Positions 46,426-55,529 are shown, counted from the stretch's first letter. The stretch is 64,000 nucleotides of DNA from an uncultured Pelagibacteraceae bacterium (GCA_902522115.1 CABYUV010000003.1:33955-97954); one strand, 5' to 3'. Program-made: numbers and translations. The notes: generated from the sequence alone by a model not told the origin.

Positions 46426-47875
46426 GAACTCTTCCTTCCTCTGCACATTTTCTAAGTATCGGATAAACTTTTCCAGGATTTAATAAATTTTTTTCATCCA
46501 ACGACTTCTTAATACTTAACTGTTGTTGAATATCATTGTCATTAAACATTTCACACATTAGTTCTCGTTTTTCTATACCAACACCATGCTCTCCTGTAAT
46601 AACTCCACCAAGTCTCACACATGTTTTTAATATTTCAGAACCAAATTCCTCAGTTTTTCTAAGTTGCTCTTTATCATTCCCATCAAACATAATTAGTGGG
46701 TGTAAATTTCCGTCCCCTGCATGAAAACAATTTGCAACCGGTAATTCATATTTTTCAGATAATTTTTTAATTTCTAACAACGCTTCTGCAAGCTTTCCTC
46801 TTGGAATGGATCCATCCATACAATAGTAATCAGGAGCCATAGCTCCACATGCTGGAAAAGCAGCTTTTCTCCCAGCCCAAAATGAAAGTCTTTCTTTCTC
46901 ACTATTGCTAAGTTTAAGACTTGAACAATTATTTTTTTTACAAATTGCCTCTACTTTTTTAATTAATTCGTTAACCTCTGATTCTGTTCCATCAAGTTCA
47001 ACTATCAATAACAATTCTGCATCTCTTGGATATCCTGCTTTACTAAAATTATCTGTTGCCTCAATCAAAGCTTTATCCATTATTTCCATCCCTGCTGGCA
47101 CTATTCCACTTGAAATAATTTCCGATGCTGCATCTCCTCCTTCTTTTATAGATGGAAATCCTATTAAAGCAGCTCTTACTACTTCAGGTTTTTTTAAAAT
47201 TTTAACTGTTACTTCTGTGACAACTCCTAATAAACCTTCTGAGCCACAAATTAATCCCATGAGATCGTATCCCTCTTGATCAAAAGATTTTCCTCCAAAT
47301 CTACAAATAGTTCCATCCATCATTACCATTTGTACTCCTAAAATATTGTTTGTAGTTGTCCCATATTTTAAAGAATGAACTCCACCTGAATTTTCAGCAA
47401 CATTTCCACCTATAGAACATGCTAACTGGCTAGAAGGATCTGGCGCATAATAAAATCCTTTGTGTTGAACTGCGTGAGTAATTCCTAGATTTGTAACTCC
47501 TGGCTGAGTTACTACACATTTATTTTCATAATCAATTTCTAGTATTTTATTAAATTTTCCTAAACCAAGAAGAATAGCATCTTGTAAGGGCAATGCTCCA
47601 CCAGACAATCCTGTACCCGCTCCTCTCGGTACAACTTTAATATTTTCACTATGACAATACTTTAATATCTTACTAACTTCCTCAGTATTTTCTGGAAGTA
47701 CAACAGCTAATGGTGTTTGTGTATAAACTGATAAAGCATCTGTTTCATATGGTCTTAATTCATCAGCCTCACTCAATATATTTTCTATATTAGTTAAATT
47801 TGAGAGTTTTTTTACTATTTCACCTTTTCTATTTAAAATAGAACTATCAATTTTTGGTAAAGCTATTTCAGACAT
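46379..47875 (-). CDS. glcD: Glycolate oxidase catalytic subunit GlcD
   Basis: GlcD oxidises glycolate (and often D-lactate) to glyoxylate with FAD. The 498-residue sequence has the PCMH motifs VPRGAGTGLSGGALPLQ, SIGGNVAENSGGVHSLKYG and LICGSEGLLGVVTEV, and the C-terminal ANCFHAGDGNLHP and TGEHGVGIEKRE that line the active site. A D-lactate dehydrogenase would look similar, but glcE and glcF decide the call. The C-terminus (RVHVHKNKDKFPDLPRF) overlaps the start of glcE. It is three bases from the aminotransferase gene upstream. Confidence 0.95.
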   Translation of the reverse strand: MSEIALPKIDSSILNRKGEIVKKLSNLTNIENILSEADELRPYETDALSVYTQTPLAVVLPENTEEVSKILKYCHSENIKVVPRGAGTGLSGGALPLQDAILLGLGKFNKILEIDYENKCVVTQPGVTNLGITHAVQHKGFYYAPDPSSQLACSIGGNVAENSGGVHSLKYGTTTNNILGVQMVMMDGTICRFGGKSFDQEGYDLMGLICGSEGLLGVVTEVTVKILKKPEVVRAALIGFPSIKEGGDAASEIISSGIVPAGMEIMDKALIEATDNFSKAGYPRDAELLLIVELDGTESEVNELIKKVEAICKKNNCSSLKLSNSEKERLSFWAGRKAAFPACGAMAPDYYCMDGSIPRGKLAEALLEIKKLSEKYELPVANCFHAGDGNLHPLIMFDGNDKEQLRKTEEFGSEILKTCVRLGGVITGEHGVGIEKRELMCEMFNDNDIQQQLSIKKSLDEKNLLNPGKVYPILRKCAEEGRVHVHKNKDKFPDLPRF

Positions 47876-47878
47876 AGC

Positions 47879-49042
47879 TTAGCCTAACATTTTTTTGATA
47901 TTTTCCAATGCGTTAGAAATGTTATCTCTAGAGGCTGCGAAGCTAAATCTGACGTAATCTTTACATGTTTTTCCAAAGGCTGTACCAGGAACTATAGCAA
48001 CACCTGCCTCATGCATAGCTCTTTTACAAAATTCACTACCATCCATTCCAGTTCCAATAACTTTGGGAAATGCATAAAATGCTCCACCTGGTAAACTACA
48101 TTCTACACCGGGCAAACTGTTTAAACCTTCATGAATTAACTTTCTTCTTAATGTAAACTTTTCCATCATCTCATCAATTGAGTCGTCAGGTCCATCCAGG
48201 GCAGCAATACCTGCAAACTGAGCAGAAGCATTCACGCATGATACACTATTAATTAATAATTTATTTACGTGTTCAACTAAATTTTCTGGCCAAAAACTCC
48301 AACCAAGTCTCCAACCTGTCATAGAATAAGCTTTACTCCAACCTTCTAGAACTATTAATCTTTCTCTAAGTTCAGGATAATTAAAAAATGTTGGCATTTC
48401 TTTATTATCAAAAATTTGTCTGCTATAAATTTCATCACTTAAAATGGTAACATGAGGATGTTTTTTCAAACCTTCTGCTAACTTGTCTATTTCTGATTTT
48501 TCTACAAAGCTTCCAGTCGGGTTGTTTGGATTTATTAAAATTAACAATCTAGTTTTATCAGTTATCATAGATAAAATTTTATCTGCACTAAACTTTAAAT
48601 CTTTATCTTCTGTTAAATCATAAGGTACTGATGTTGAGCCTGTGTAATTAATCATGGACTCATAAATAGGAAACGCTGGAGTTGGATGTATTATCTCCGC
48701 CCCTGGTTCACCAAAACACTGTATTGCATAGTGCATTGTTGGTTTTCCGCCTGGCATAATAATAATTCTTTCAGGATCAACCTCTGCACTATAACGTTTC
48801 TTTATCCATCTAGTAACTGCCTGTCTACATTCTAAAATACCATTTGAAAGAACATATCCATGATGACCATCATCTAGAGCTTTTTTTGCTGCCTCAACAA
48901 CATGCTTTGGAGTTTTGAAATCTGGTTGACCTAGACCCAAGTGGATCATAGGTTTACCTTGAGCTTCAAGTTTTTTTGCTTCAGCTAATACAGAAAAAGC
49001 GCTTTCGGTCCCAAGTCTATTTAAAGATTTTGCAAGTTCCAT
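47879..49042 (-). CDS. Class I/II PLP-dependent aminotransferase
   Basis: This 387-residue fold-type I aminotransferase has NPNNPTG at 171-177, DEIYS at 203-207 and the PLP Lys237 in EGWSKAYSMTGWRLGW. The final segment YVRFSFAASRDNI has the Arg that binds the substrate alpha-carboxylate. It belongs to the aspartate/alanine aminotransferase group (subgroup I-gamma). The position just upstream of glcD suggests it turns glyoxylate into glycine, or feeds 2-oxo acids made by the oxidases; aspartate transamination is equally possible. Confidence 0.85.
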   Translation of the reverse strand: MELAKSLNRLGTESAFSVLAEAKKLEAQGKPMIHLGLGQPDFKTPKHVVEAAKKALDDGHHGYVLSNGILECRQAVTRWIKKRYSAEVDPERIIIMPGGKPTMHYAIQCFGEPGAEIIHPTPAFPIYESMINYTGSTSVPYDLTEDKDLKFSADKILSMITDKTRLLILINPNNPTGSFVEKSEIDKLAEGLKKHPHVTILSDEIYSRQIFDNKEMPTFFNYPELRERLIVLEGWSKAYSMTGWRLGWSFWPENLVEHVNKLLINSVSCVNASAQFAGIAALDGPDDSIDEMMEKFTLRRKLIHEGLNSLPGVECSLPGGAFYAFPKVIGTGMDGSEFCKRAMHEAGVAIVPGTAFGKTCKDYVRFSFAASRDNISNALENIKKMLG

Positions 49043-49145
49043 AATAATTTTAAAATTAAAATCGCCAAACTAAACGAAAATTAGTTTTTTGTCTATTTAG
49101 TTTAAAAATTTAATTTATCAAATAAATGGCAAAAATTCTTATATT

Positions 49146-50297
49146 TTAGTCTCTGTATATTATTTTTGACGCATCAAGGTCTTTAACAGACTTACAACCC
49201 ATTAAAATCATATTTCTTCTAATTTCTTTTTGCATGTTTTCTAAAAGTCTCTCAACACCTTTTTGTCCACCTGCACCTAAACTAAATAGAAATGCTTTTC
49301 CAAAACTACAAGCTGTTGCACCTGCAGCTAAAGCTTTAAGAACGTGCGTTCCTCTTCTAATACCACCATCAAGAATAATTTCTAATTTATCACCAACTGC
49401 ATCTGAAATTGCTTTAACTTGATCAAACGGAGATCTCGATCCATCAAGCTGCCTACCCCCATGATTTGAGATCATGATCGCTGTGCAACCAATATCTATT
49501 GCTCTTTTGGCATCTTCAACTGACATTACACCTTTAAGTGCCATAGGCTTGTTCCATTTTTTTATACAATACTCTGCATCTTTCCAATTCATTGCGGGGT
49601 CATACTGCTCATTAATATAATCCATAACTGATTTTGCAATATTTGTGCCTTTGTCTGTTTTATTTTTAATATTTGCTAATTCAAATTTTTTATTTGTAAA
49701 ATATTTAAACACCCATCCCGGTCTCATTGCAAAACTCAATAAACTATCCAAAGTAAATTTCGGTGGTGTCGTAAATCCAGTTCTGTGATCTCTTTCTCTA
49801 TTTCCAGCAACAAGCGTATCAACAGTAATACACATTCCATCAAAATTAGCTCTACTGCATCTTTCAATTAAATCATCAGTTATTGATTTGTCTTTATGAA
49901 TATAAAGTTGAAAAAGTTTTGGCCCGCTAGAAACATTTGCAACCTCTTCAATTGAAAACGAGGCCATTGTAGACATGCTATAAATTGTATCAAACTTCTC
50001 TGCAGCTCTAGCAGAGGCCTTGTCTCCCTCAGGATCATATAAGCTTTGCATTGCCGTAGGAGATAAAAATAATGGCATACCAATTTTTCTACCAAAAACA
50101 GTTGTGGATAAATCTGGCTCACCAACACTATTAAGAATATTTGGAACTAAATCACAATCATTAAACGCATCAGTGTTTCTATTTAAAGTGACCTCGTCAT
50201 CTGCTCCACCATCAATATAATGAAAAATAGGAGCTGGTAATTTCTTTTTGGCTAATTTTCTAAAATCATTAAAATTATAACAGTCCTTAATGTTCAT
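49146..50297 (-). CDS. lldD: FMN-dependent L-2-hydroxyacid dehydrogenase (LldD-like)
   Basis: This is a 383-residue TIM-barrel FMN enzyme of the L-lactate dehydrogenase/glycolate oxidase family. Visible active-site parts are Tyr132 in LFQLYIHKD, Asp160 and Thr161 in CITVDTLVAGNRERDHR, Lys255 in PMALKGVMS, and His279/Arg282 in SNHGGRQLDG. L-lactate is the most likely substrate, since glycolate is covered by glcDEF next door; other L-2-hydroxyacids are possible. A 103-base gap with an 8-bp inverted repeat (49067-49074 and 49096-49103) separates it from the aminotransferase. Confidence 0.85.
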   Translation of the reverse strand: MNIKDCYNFNDFRKLAKKKLPAPIFHYIDGGADDEVTLNRNTDAFNDCDLVPNILNSVGEPDLSTTVFGRKIGMPLFLSPTAMQSLYDPEGDKASARAAEKFDTIYSMSTMASFSIEEVANVSSGPKLFQLYIHKDKSITDDLIERCSRANFDGMCITVDTLVAGNRERDHRTGFTTPPKFTLDSLLSFAMRPGWVFKYFTNKKFELANIKNKTDKGTNIAKSVMDYINEQYDPAMNWKDAEYCIKKWNKPMALKGVMSVEDAKRAIDIGCTAIMISNHGGRQLDGSRSPFDQVKAISDAVGDKLEIILDGGIRRGTHVLKALAAGATACSFGKAFLFSLGAGGQKGVERLLENMQKEIRRNMILMGCKSVKDLDASKIIYRD

Positions 50298-50309
50298 GAT
50301 TAATGTTAT

Positions 50310-50825
50310 TTAAAAGTTTTTAAAGAAATTGAACATATAACTATTTGCCCCAGGATTTTTATCTCCTAGACTTGCATTAGATATATGATTGTAAGAAAAA
50401 CCTAATTCACTTGTTTTTGATAGATTAAGTGAAATTTGAAGTTCACTTTTAAATTCAATCAAATGGCCTAAATCTTTACCATCTCCCTCATGATATATTC
50501 CTGGTGTAAAGCTAGGTGTTAAGTTTAATGCTCCTAATTTATATTGAGCTTGAACACCTGTATAAAAGTATCCTGCATTATCAGCTGTAAATAAAAATCC
50601 AGTAATAGGAGAAAGATTTCCTAAAAAAGTATCTCTATTTAAATTTTCATTTTGATGTTGAAAGCCGATTAAAGTTGATTTTTTTCCGTCATCACTAAAA
50701 TCAAACATTCCTGTGTAAACATTGAATTCTGTATTTTGATCCTTTAAAATTTTTTCCTCTGCAATTGAAGAAAAGGCAAATATCATCATTAACAGATTGA
50801 TTATAATTTTTTTTAAATTCATCAT
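50310..50825 (-). CDS. PagL-like lipid A deacylase family protein
   Basis: This is a 171-residue outer-membrane beta-barrel with a signal peptide (cleavage near residue 22, SSIAEE). The end of the protein, YNHISNASLGDKNPGANSYMF, matches the PagL motif: His147 and Ser149 fit the His-Ser of the Pseudomonas triad. The Glu, which I recall as 12 residues after the Ser in PagL, is Asn161 here. It may therefore be inactive, use another residue, or have another role. PagL removes the 3-O acyl chain of lipid A. It is 12 bases from lldD and 4 bases from ccmH on the minus strand. Confidence 0.72.
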   Translation of the reverse strand: MMNLKKIIINLLMMIFAFSSIAEEKILKDQNTEFNVYTGMFDFSDDGKKSTLIGFQHQNENLNRDTFLGNLSPITGFLFTADNAGYFYTGVQAQYKLGALNLTPSFTPGIYHEGDGKDLGHLIEFKSELQISLNLSKTSELGFSYNHISNASLGDKNPGANSYMFNFFKNF

Positions 50826-50829
50826 TGTT

Positions 50830-51195
50830 TTATTTGTTCTTAATTATAAAGGATTTATAGATTATTGCACCTCCGATTAAAAATATCAATATCGGCAATA
50901 ACCAGAGAATATACGTGTTTTTATTTAAACCAGGATCGTAGAGTATCCATTCACCGTATTTAATTCTAAAATATTCATATATTTGATCTTCGGAAAGACC
51001 TTCTTGCAGTTTTTTATCTACTACAATTTTTAAACTATTTGCAAATTCAGAATCTGAGTCATAAACCGATTGACCCTGACAAATAAGACATCGTAAATTT
51101 TTAGTTATTTTATTTCTTTTGTCATTTTCCTCAGCACTAACAGTACTAAAAGAAAATAATGATATAACAATTAAAATAAACTTTAAAAATTTCAT
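50830..51195 (-). CDS. ccmH: Cytochrome c maturation protein CcmH
   Basis: CcmH reduces apocytochrome c cysteines before heme attachment. The 121-residue protein has a signal peptide or N-terminal helix, the redox motif LRCLICQGQ (Cys36, Cys39) in a three-helix domain, and one C-terminal membrane helix. This is the short CcmL/CycL-type form without the TPR domain, which is a separate ccmI in other species and is not found here. Its start overlaps ccmG by four bases. Confidence 0.94.
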   Translation of the reverse strand: MKFLKFILIVISLFSFSTVSAEENDKRNKITKNLRCLICQGQSVYDSDSEFANSLKIVVDKKLQEGLSEDQIYEYFRIKYGEWILYDPGLNKNTYILWLLPILIFLIGGAIIYKSFIIKNK

Positions 51196-51710
51196 TTTAT
51201 AAATAAATTAATCTCGTCAACTAATTTTTGGTTAAGGGGTCCAATATATTTTTTAATAATTTCATTATTGTAAATTAAAAATGATTCAGGAACCCCATAT
51301 GCTCCCCATTCAATAGCAATTGTGCCATCTAAATCAATAAAGATTTCTTTATAAGGGTTTCCAAGATCTTTTAAAAAGTTTTTTGCATTTTTTAAATTAT
51401 CTTTATAATTCATTCCAATAATATTTACTTTATTATCTAAATTTAAATTCATTAAAAAAGGATGCTCTTGTCGACATGGAACACACCAAGATGACCAAAT
51501 ATTTAATAAATAAATCTTATCTAACTCAAAGATACTTGTAGATTTTACATTTTTTCCAGAAAAAAAATCTTTAGTTTTAAACACTGGTATTTCTTTTTTC
51601 GAATTATTATCTGGAATATATATTTTAGAATCTTCTAGACCTTTGTAAAAAATAAAAAATATTATTCCAAAAATAATAGTAACTGAAAAAGGTAAAATTT
51701 TATTTTTCAT
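51192..51710 (-). CDS. ccmG: Thiol:disulfide interchange protein CcmG (DsbE)
   Basis: CcmG is a membrane-tethered thioredoxin that keeps the heme-binding cysteines of apocytochrome c reduced. The 172-residue protein has one N-terminal helix (about 5-22), then a thioredoxin fold with Cys76-Val-Pro-Cys79 in WSSWCVPCRQEHP and the cis-Pro segment YGVPESFLI. Length is normal. It overlaps ccmF by four bases and ccmH by four. Confidence 0.95.
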   Translation of the reverse strand: MKNKILPFSVTIIFGIIFFIFYKGLEDSKIYIPDNNSKKEIPVFKTKDFFSGKNVKSTSIFELDKIYLLNIWSSWCVPCRQEHPFLMNLNLDNKVNIIGMNYKDNLKNAKNFLKDLGNPYKEIFIDLDGTIAIEWGAYGVPESFLIYNNEIIKKYIGPLNQKLVDEINLFIK

Positions 51711-53581
51711 GATCTTTTTTGTAAAAAACTAACAATTCCCCCAAAAGATATTAAAATTACTGACAACCAAATCCATAGCATAAATGGTTTAACTTGATAT
51801 CTTACGTTAAAAAAATCTTGATTTTGAACCAGATTAATTACAATAAATTTATCTGACATTAGAGTTGTTTTGATATCTGCTTCACTTGTCGCAATCACAG
51901 GTTGATTATAAATTCTTAGCTCTGGTGAAAATCTATCTTCTTTACCATTCTGATTGCTAATAGAAAAATTTGCAATAATTGCATTATAATTTTTTTCTTT
52001 TTCCTGATCAACACTTTCAAAAACTATCTTAGTTTTTGAATTTTCAAATGTTTCGCCAACTTTAAGATTAGTTATAATTTCACTTGCAAATAAATTATTA
52101 AACAAAATACTTAAAATTAATAAACTGAATCCAAAATGAGCAATACTTTGTGAGACATTTTTATATTTTTTAACAAAAAAATCTCTTAGAGTAATGAAAA
52201 ATAAATAAAGTGCACTCGATATCAAAATTGTATTAATTAAGATATTCTGATTAAAATTTTTTAATACTAAAAATGCTAATAAAATTGAAATAATCAAAAA
52301 AGAAATTAAATAAATTTTATCTTCGAGTTGAGATTTTATCCATTTTAATTTTGGACCAATTGCCATCATAAATAAAAAAGGAATTAAAAATGGTATCATT
52401 AACTTATGATAAAATGGAGGGCCAACTGATATTTTTTGAGAAGAAATTACATCTAAAAAAATTGGATATACAGTACCTATTAATACAACTGATAAAAAAT
52501 ACATCATAAACCAGTTGTTAATTAAAATTGAAGTTTCTTTGCTCAACCAAAAAAAGCTATGAGATTTTTTGTCATTATCTTTGTGAAAAAAGAAAAAAAT
52601 TAAAATAGATAAAAAAACTAAAATAGATAAGAAAACAAGAATAAATAATCCTCTTTCAGGATCATTAGCAAATGTATGAACAGAATTTAGAATTCCTGAT
52701 CTTACTAAAAATGTTCCACACATACTTAGAGTAAATGTTGCTATAGAAAGAATAATTACCCATGAAGTTAAAATAGATTTTTTCTCTAAAACTAAAATAC
52801 AATGCAAAAGAGTAGTCAATGCAAGCCACGGCATTAAAGAAACATTTTCGACTGGATCCCAAAACCAAAAACCTCCCCAACCCAACTCATAATAGGCCCA
52901 AATTGATCCTAGCAATATTCCTATAGTCAAAAATATCCACGAAATTAAAATCCATTTTTTTATATGCACTGCCCAACTGGTAGAGATAATTTTTAAACTT
53001 GTTGCTGCCAAGACAGATGAAAATATAATTGAAGAACCAACATACCCTAAATATAAAATAGGTGGATGAATTGCTAAAGCTGGATCTTGTAAAATTGGAT
53101 TTAACCCCAGACCTTCAGTAGGTATAGGGAAAATGTAATTAAATGGATTTGATGTTTTGATTAAAAATAAAAAAAAACCAACTATTATTATTTGTTGAAA
53201 AACTAAGGTTAAAATTTTGTATTTTACTGGTTGATTTTTTGTTCGTACTAAAAATATAAAAATAAATAAAGTTAAAACAAGTAACCATAATAATAAACTA
53301 CCTTCATGATTCCCCCAAGTTCCACTTATTTTGTAAAATAATGGTTTAGTAGTGTGTGAATTATTAAATACTGTTTCATTACTAAAATCCGAAACAACAA
53401 AAGAAAAGATCAAACACAAAAAACTTATGACAACAAAAAATAATTGTAAAAATGTAAATGATAATATTTTGGTATCAAATGTGTTTGAATTATTAAAATT
53501 TTTATATGATAAATAAAATAACAATAATCCATTAATTAATCCTAATATTAAAGAATAATATCCAATATGACTATAGATCAA
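51707..53581 (-). CDS. ccmF: Cytochrome c heme lyase subunit CcmF
   Basis: CcmF takes heme from CcmE and joins it to apocytochrome c. The 624-residue integral membrane protein has many helices and the tryptophan-rich heme-contact motif WGGFWFWDPVENVS, with WGNHEGSLLLW upstream. The end has a periplasmic domain (residues about 480-600) and a last helix. It lies one base after ccmE. Length is close to the 640-650 of the family. Confidence 0.96.
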   Translation of the reverse strand: MIYSHIGYYSLILGLINGLLLFYLSYKNFNNSNTFDTKILSFTFLQLFFVVISFLCLIFSFVVSDFSNETVFNNSHTTKPLFYKISGTWGNHEGSLLLWLLVLTLFIFIFLVRTKNQPVKYKILTLVFQQIIIVGFFLFLIKTSNPFNYIFPIPTEGLGLNPILQDPALAIHPPILYLGYVGSSIIFSSVLAATSLKIISTSWAVHIKKWILISWIFLTIGILLGSIWAYYELGWGGFWFWDPVENVSLMPWLALTTLLHCILVLEKKSILTSWVIILSIATFTLSMCGTFLVRSGILNSVHTFANDPERGLFILVFLSILVFLSILIFFFFHKDNDKKSHSFFWLSKETSILINNWFMMYFLSVVLIGTVYPIFLDVISSQKISVGPPFYHKLMIPFLIPFLFMMAIGPKLKWIKSQLEDKIYLISFLIISILLAFLVLKNFNQNILINTILISSALYLFFITLRDFFVKKYKNVSQSIAHFGFSLLILSILFNNLFASEIITNLKVGETFENSKTKIVFESVDQEKEKNYNAIIANFSISNQNGKEDRFSPELRIYNQPVIATSEADIKTTLMSDKFIVINLVQNQDFFNVRYQVKPFMLWIWLSVILISFGGIVSFLQKRS

Positions 53582-53582
53582 T

Positions 53583-54002
53583 TTATTTTTCCCCTAACGC
53601 TTCTTTTACTTCTGGTGGCATATAATTTTCATCATGCTTTGCTAAAATTTTTGTTGCAGAGAAAAAGTTTCTATCTTTTAAAAAACCTTCTGCAACAACA
53701 CCTTTTTCCTCAGCAAATAAATTTGGTACTGCACCCGAATAAGTAACATTTATTTCATTTTTAAAGTCTGTAATTATAAAATTAACTTCATTTGAATTTA
53801 TAGAAATAGAATTTTTTTTAACCATTCCTCCAACTCTTATTTTACTCTTATCTATTTCAGTAAGTGATTTTATTTCAGAAGGCGATTGAAAATATACAAC
53901 ATTTTCCTCTAATGATTTTAAAATCAAAAATGTTGTTAAAATTAAAGTTATTAAGATTATTACTATAAACAGAAATCTTAATTTAACTTTTCTACCATAC
54001 AT
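53583..54002 (-). CDS. ccmE: Heme chaperone CcmE
   Basis: CcmE binds heme covalently in the periplasm and passes it to CcmF. The 139-residue protein has an N-terminal anchor (about 9-28), an OB-fold domain with [12 protein letters not shown] and the heme-binding His123 in [13 protein letters not shown]. The HxxxY form of the motif is the usual one. It starts 10 bases after the ccmD stop. Confidence 0.95.
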   Translation of the reverse strand: MYGRKVKLRFLFIVIILITLILTTFLILKSLEENVVYFQSPSEIKSLTEIDKSKIRVGGMVKKNSISINSNEVNFIITDFKNEINVTYSGAVPNLFAEEKGVVAEGFLKDRNFFSATKILAKHDENYMPPEVKEALGEK

Positions 54003-54012
54003 GGTTTAAAAG

Positions 54013-54240
54013 TTAATTATTTGTTACGTTTGCTAAAATTTCTTTATTTATTCTTTGTGATTTTGCAGAATTAGCTTGATCAGTAGTAAGTAATCCAAAT
54101 TTAGCAACAAATTTGTTTTGTTCTTTAACAAATTGCATTTTGATTACCAAATATAAACCTAAGAAACTTAGTAAGGTAAAGCTAAAAGCAGATAACACAT
54201 ATACTGCATATCCATTCATAAAAAATAATTCATTTATCAT
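54013..54240 (-). CDS. ccmD: Small heme-export protein CcmD
   Basis: CcmD is a small membrane protein needed to release holo-CcmE from the CcmABC complex. The 75-residue chain has MNGYAVYVLSAFSFTLLSFLG as single helix, matching the CcmD pattern (aromatic residues then helix then a basic stretch). It is assigned mainly by place between ccmC and ccmE, and is a little longer than usual at the C-terminus. It overlaps ccmC by four bases. Confidence 0.85.
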   Translation of the reverse strand: MINELFFMNGYAVYVLSAFSFTLLSFLGLYLVIKMQFVKEQNKFVAKFGLLTTDQANSAKSQRINKEILANVTNN

Positions 54241-54944
54241 AATCTATCTAAGCCTTTATTTTTAATTTTTATCAGTTCTGTATTATATTTCATTAAGAAA
54301 ATTAACAATGAAAAAAGAGCAAATGCCGCAGTCATTATCAATAATGGATAAAGCATTGATGAATGAATTGAGCTTTTTGATAAAAGATTAATAGATGCAG
54401 GTTGATGGAGTGTATTCCACCAATCAACCGAATACTTAATTATTGGAACATTAATAATTCCTAAAATAGTTATAAAAGTTGAAATCTTATAGACTTTTTC
54501 TTCTTTATCATAAATTCTCCATACAATTAAATACATTGCATAAAATAATGCTAAAATTAACATTGAAGTAATTCTTGCATCCCAAGCCCACCATGTTCCC
54601 CAAGTTGGTTTTCCCCAAATTGATCCTGTAACTAAAGCAATAATATTAAAAACAAATCCTGAAGGAGCTAAACTTTTAGAGATTAAAAAAAAATTTTTAT
54701 TTTTAAATACAAAACCACAAATAGATAATAAAGTTATTGAAGAAAATATTCCAAGTGAAATCCAAGCCGCAGGAACATGAACATACATTATTCTTACTGC
54801 ATCACTTTGTTTATAATCTTCAGGCGATATGACTAACGCTTCAACTAAGCCAACAGTTAATACAATAATAAATAAAAATAATACGTACTTAGGTGCTTTT
54901 GACGTAATTTTAAAAATCTTGTTAGGCTCAAAAAGTTTAAACAT
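54237..54944 (-). CDS. ccmC: Heme handling protein CcmC
   Basis: CcmC loads heme onto CcmE. The 235-residue protein has six membrane helices, the tryptophan motif WGTWWAWDAR at 115-124 and His residues in MYVHVPAAW (His56) and near SIHSSMLYPL that ligate heme. It heads the ccmCDEFGH operon. The ABC subunits CcmA and CcmB, with which it normally acts, are absent from the window and must lie elsewhere. Confidence 0.95.
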   Translation of the reverse strand: MFKLFEPNKIFKITSKAPKYVLFLFIIVLTVGLVEALVISPEDYKQSDAVRIMYVHVPAAWISLGIFSSITLLSICGFVFKNKNFFLISKSLAPSGFVFNIIALVTGSIWGKPTWGTWWAWDARITSMLILALFYAMYLIVWRIYDKEEKVYKISTFITILGIINVPIIKYSVDWWNTLHQPASINLLSKSSIHSSMLYPLLIMTAAFALFSLLIFLMKYNTELIKIKNKGLDRL

Positions 54945-54974
54945 ATTTTTATTTAGAATTTTTTTGGATGATTT

Positions 54975-55085
54975 CTATTACGAAATAGTTTTCTGATCAA
55001 GAATGCAGAGGGGAGATAATAAGATTGAAATTAACGTTTAACACTCTTGACCAGAAGACGCCAATACATAGCTGACTTGTATGGC
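54975..55085 (-). ncRNA. Structured RNA with anti-Shine-Dalgarno loop between hspQ and ccmC
   Basis: The 178-base spacer 54945-55122 codes no protein I can find. On the minus strand, 55045-55059 pairs with 54988-55002 over 15 positions with one mismatch and one G-U pair, closing a 42-base loop that contains CUCCCCUC (55008-55015), complementary to Shine-Dalgarno sequences. It is flanked by a second hairpin at 55060-55085 and a small one at 54975-54988. The G-U pair is an A-C mismatch on the plus strand, which favours the minus strand. It may be a leader of the ccm operon, a 3' UTR-derived small RNA of hspQ, or a trans-acting RNA. Confidence 0.4.
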
Positions 55086-55122
55086 CTAGATTTGAGCTAA
55101 ATGTGGTTGAATGATGATTGCC

Positions 55123-55443
55123 TTAATTGGAAAGCTTGAAATAACTAGAGCCTTTTTTTCCTAAAAAAATCTCTTCAATTAAAGGGTGTTTAATTGGTTC
55201 ATCAGAGTCATCCATCAGCAAGTTTTGCTCAGAAACATAGGCTTCATAAGTTATCTCATCATTTTCTGCTAATAGGTGATAAAACGGTTGATCTTTTCGT
55301 GGTCTCACATTTTTTGGAATAGATTGATACCATTCCTCAGAATTATTAAATTCAAAATCAACATCATAAATCACACCTCTAAATTCAAAGTGTTTATGCT
55401 TTACGATGTCTCCAATTGAAAATTTTGCTTTTTGGACTGGCAT
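55123..55443 (-). CDS. hspQ: Heat shock protein HspQ/YccV-like
   Basis: HspQ family proteins were described as hemimethylated-DNA binding and as specificity enhancers for Lon protease. The 106-residue protein has the core KFSIGDIVKHKHFEFRGVIYDVD and RKDQPFYHLLAEND-YEAYVSEQNL, the usual HspQ pattern of about 105 residues. It is a single-gene unit, divergent from yciB with an 86-base spacer. Role here is by family only. Confidence 0.88.
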   Translation of the reverse strand: MPVQKAKFSIGDIVKHKHFEFRGVIYDVDFEFNNSEEWYQSIPKNVRPRKDQPFYHLLAENDEITYEAYVSEQNLLMDDSDEPIKHPLIEEIFLGKKGSSYFKLSN

Positions 55444-55529
55444 TGACTCTAGTATGGGTATTTAAAAATAAAAATCAATGCTAAAAATATAAATGTTTTG
55501 TGATGTGGCAAATATGTTAATATCTTTTA

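Noticed and set aside
54945..55122. 6S RNA, tmRNA or RNase P RNA in the hspQ-ccmC spacer
   Set aside because: I could not find the conserved motifs of any of these; the fold is hairpins rather than the long 6S rod. I report it only as an unassigned structured RNA.
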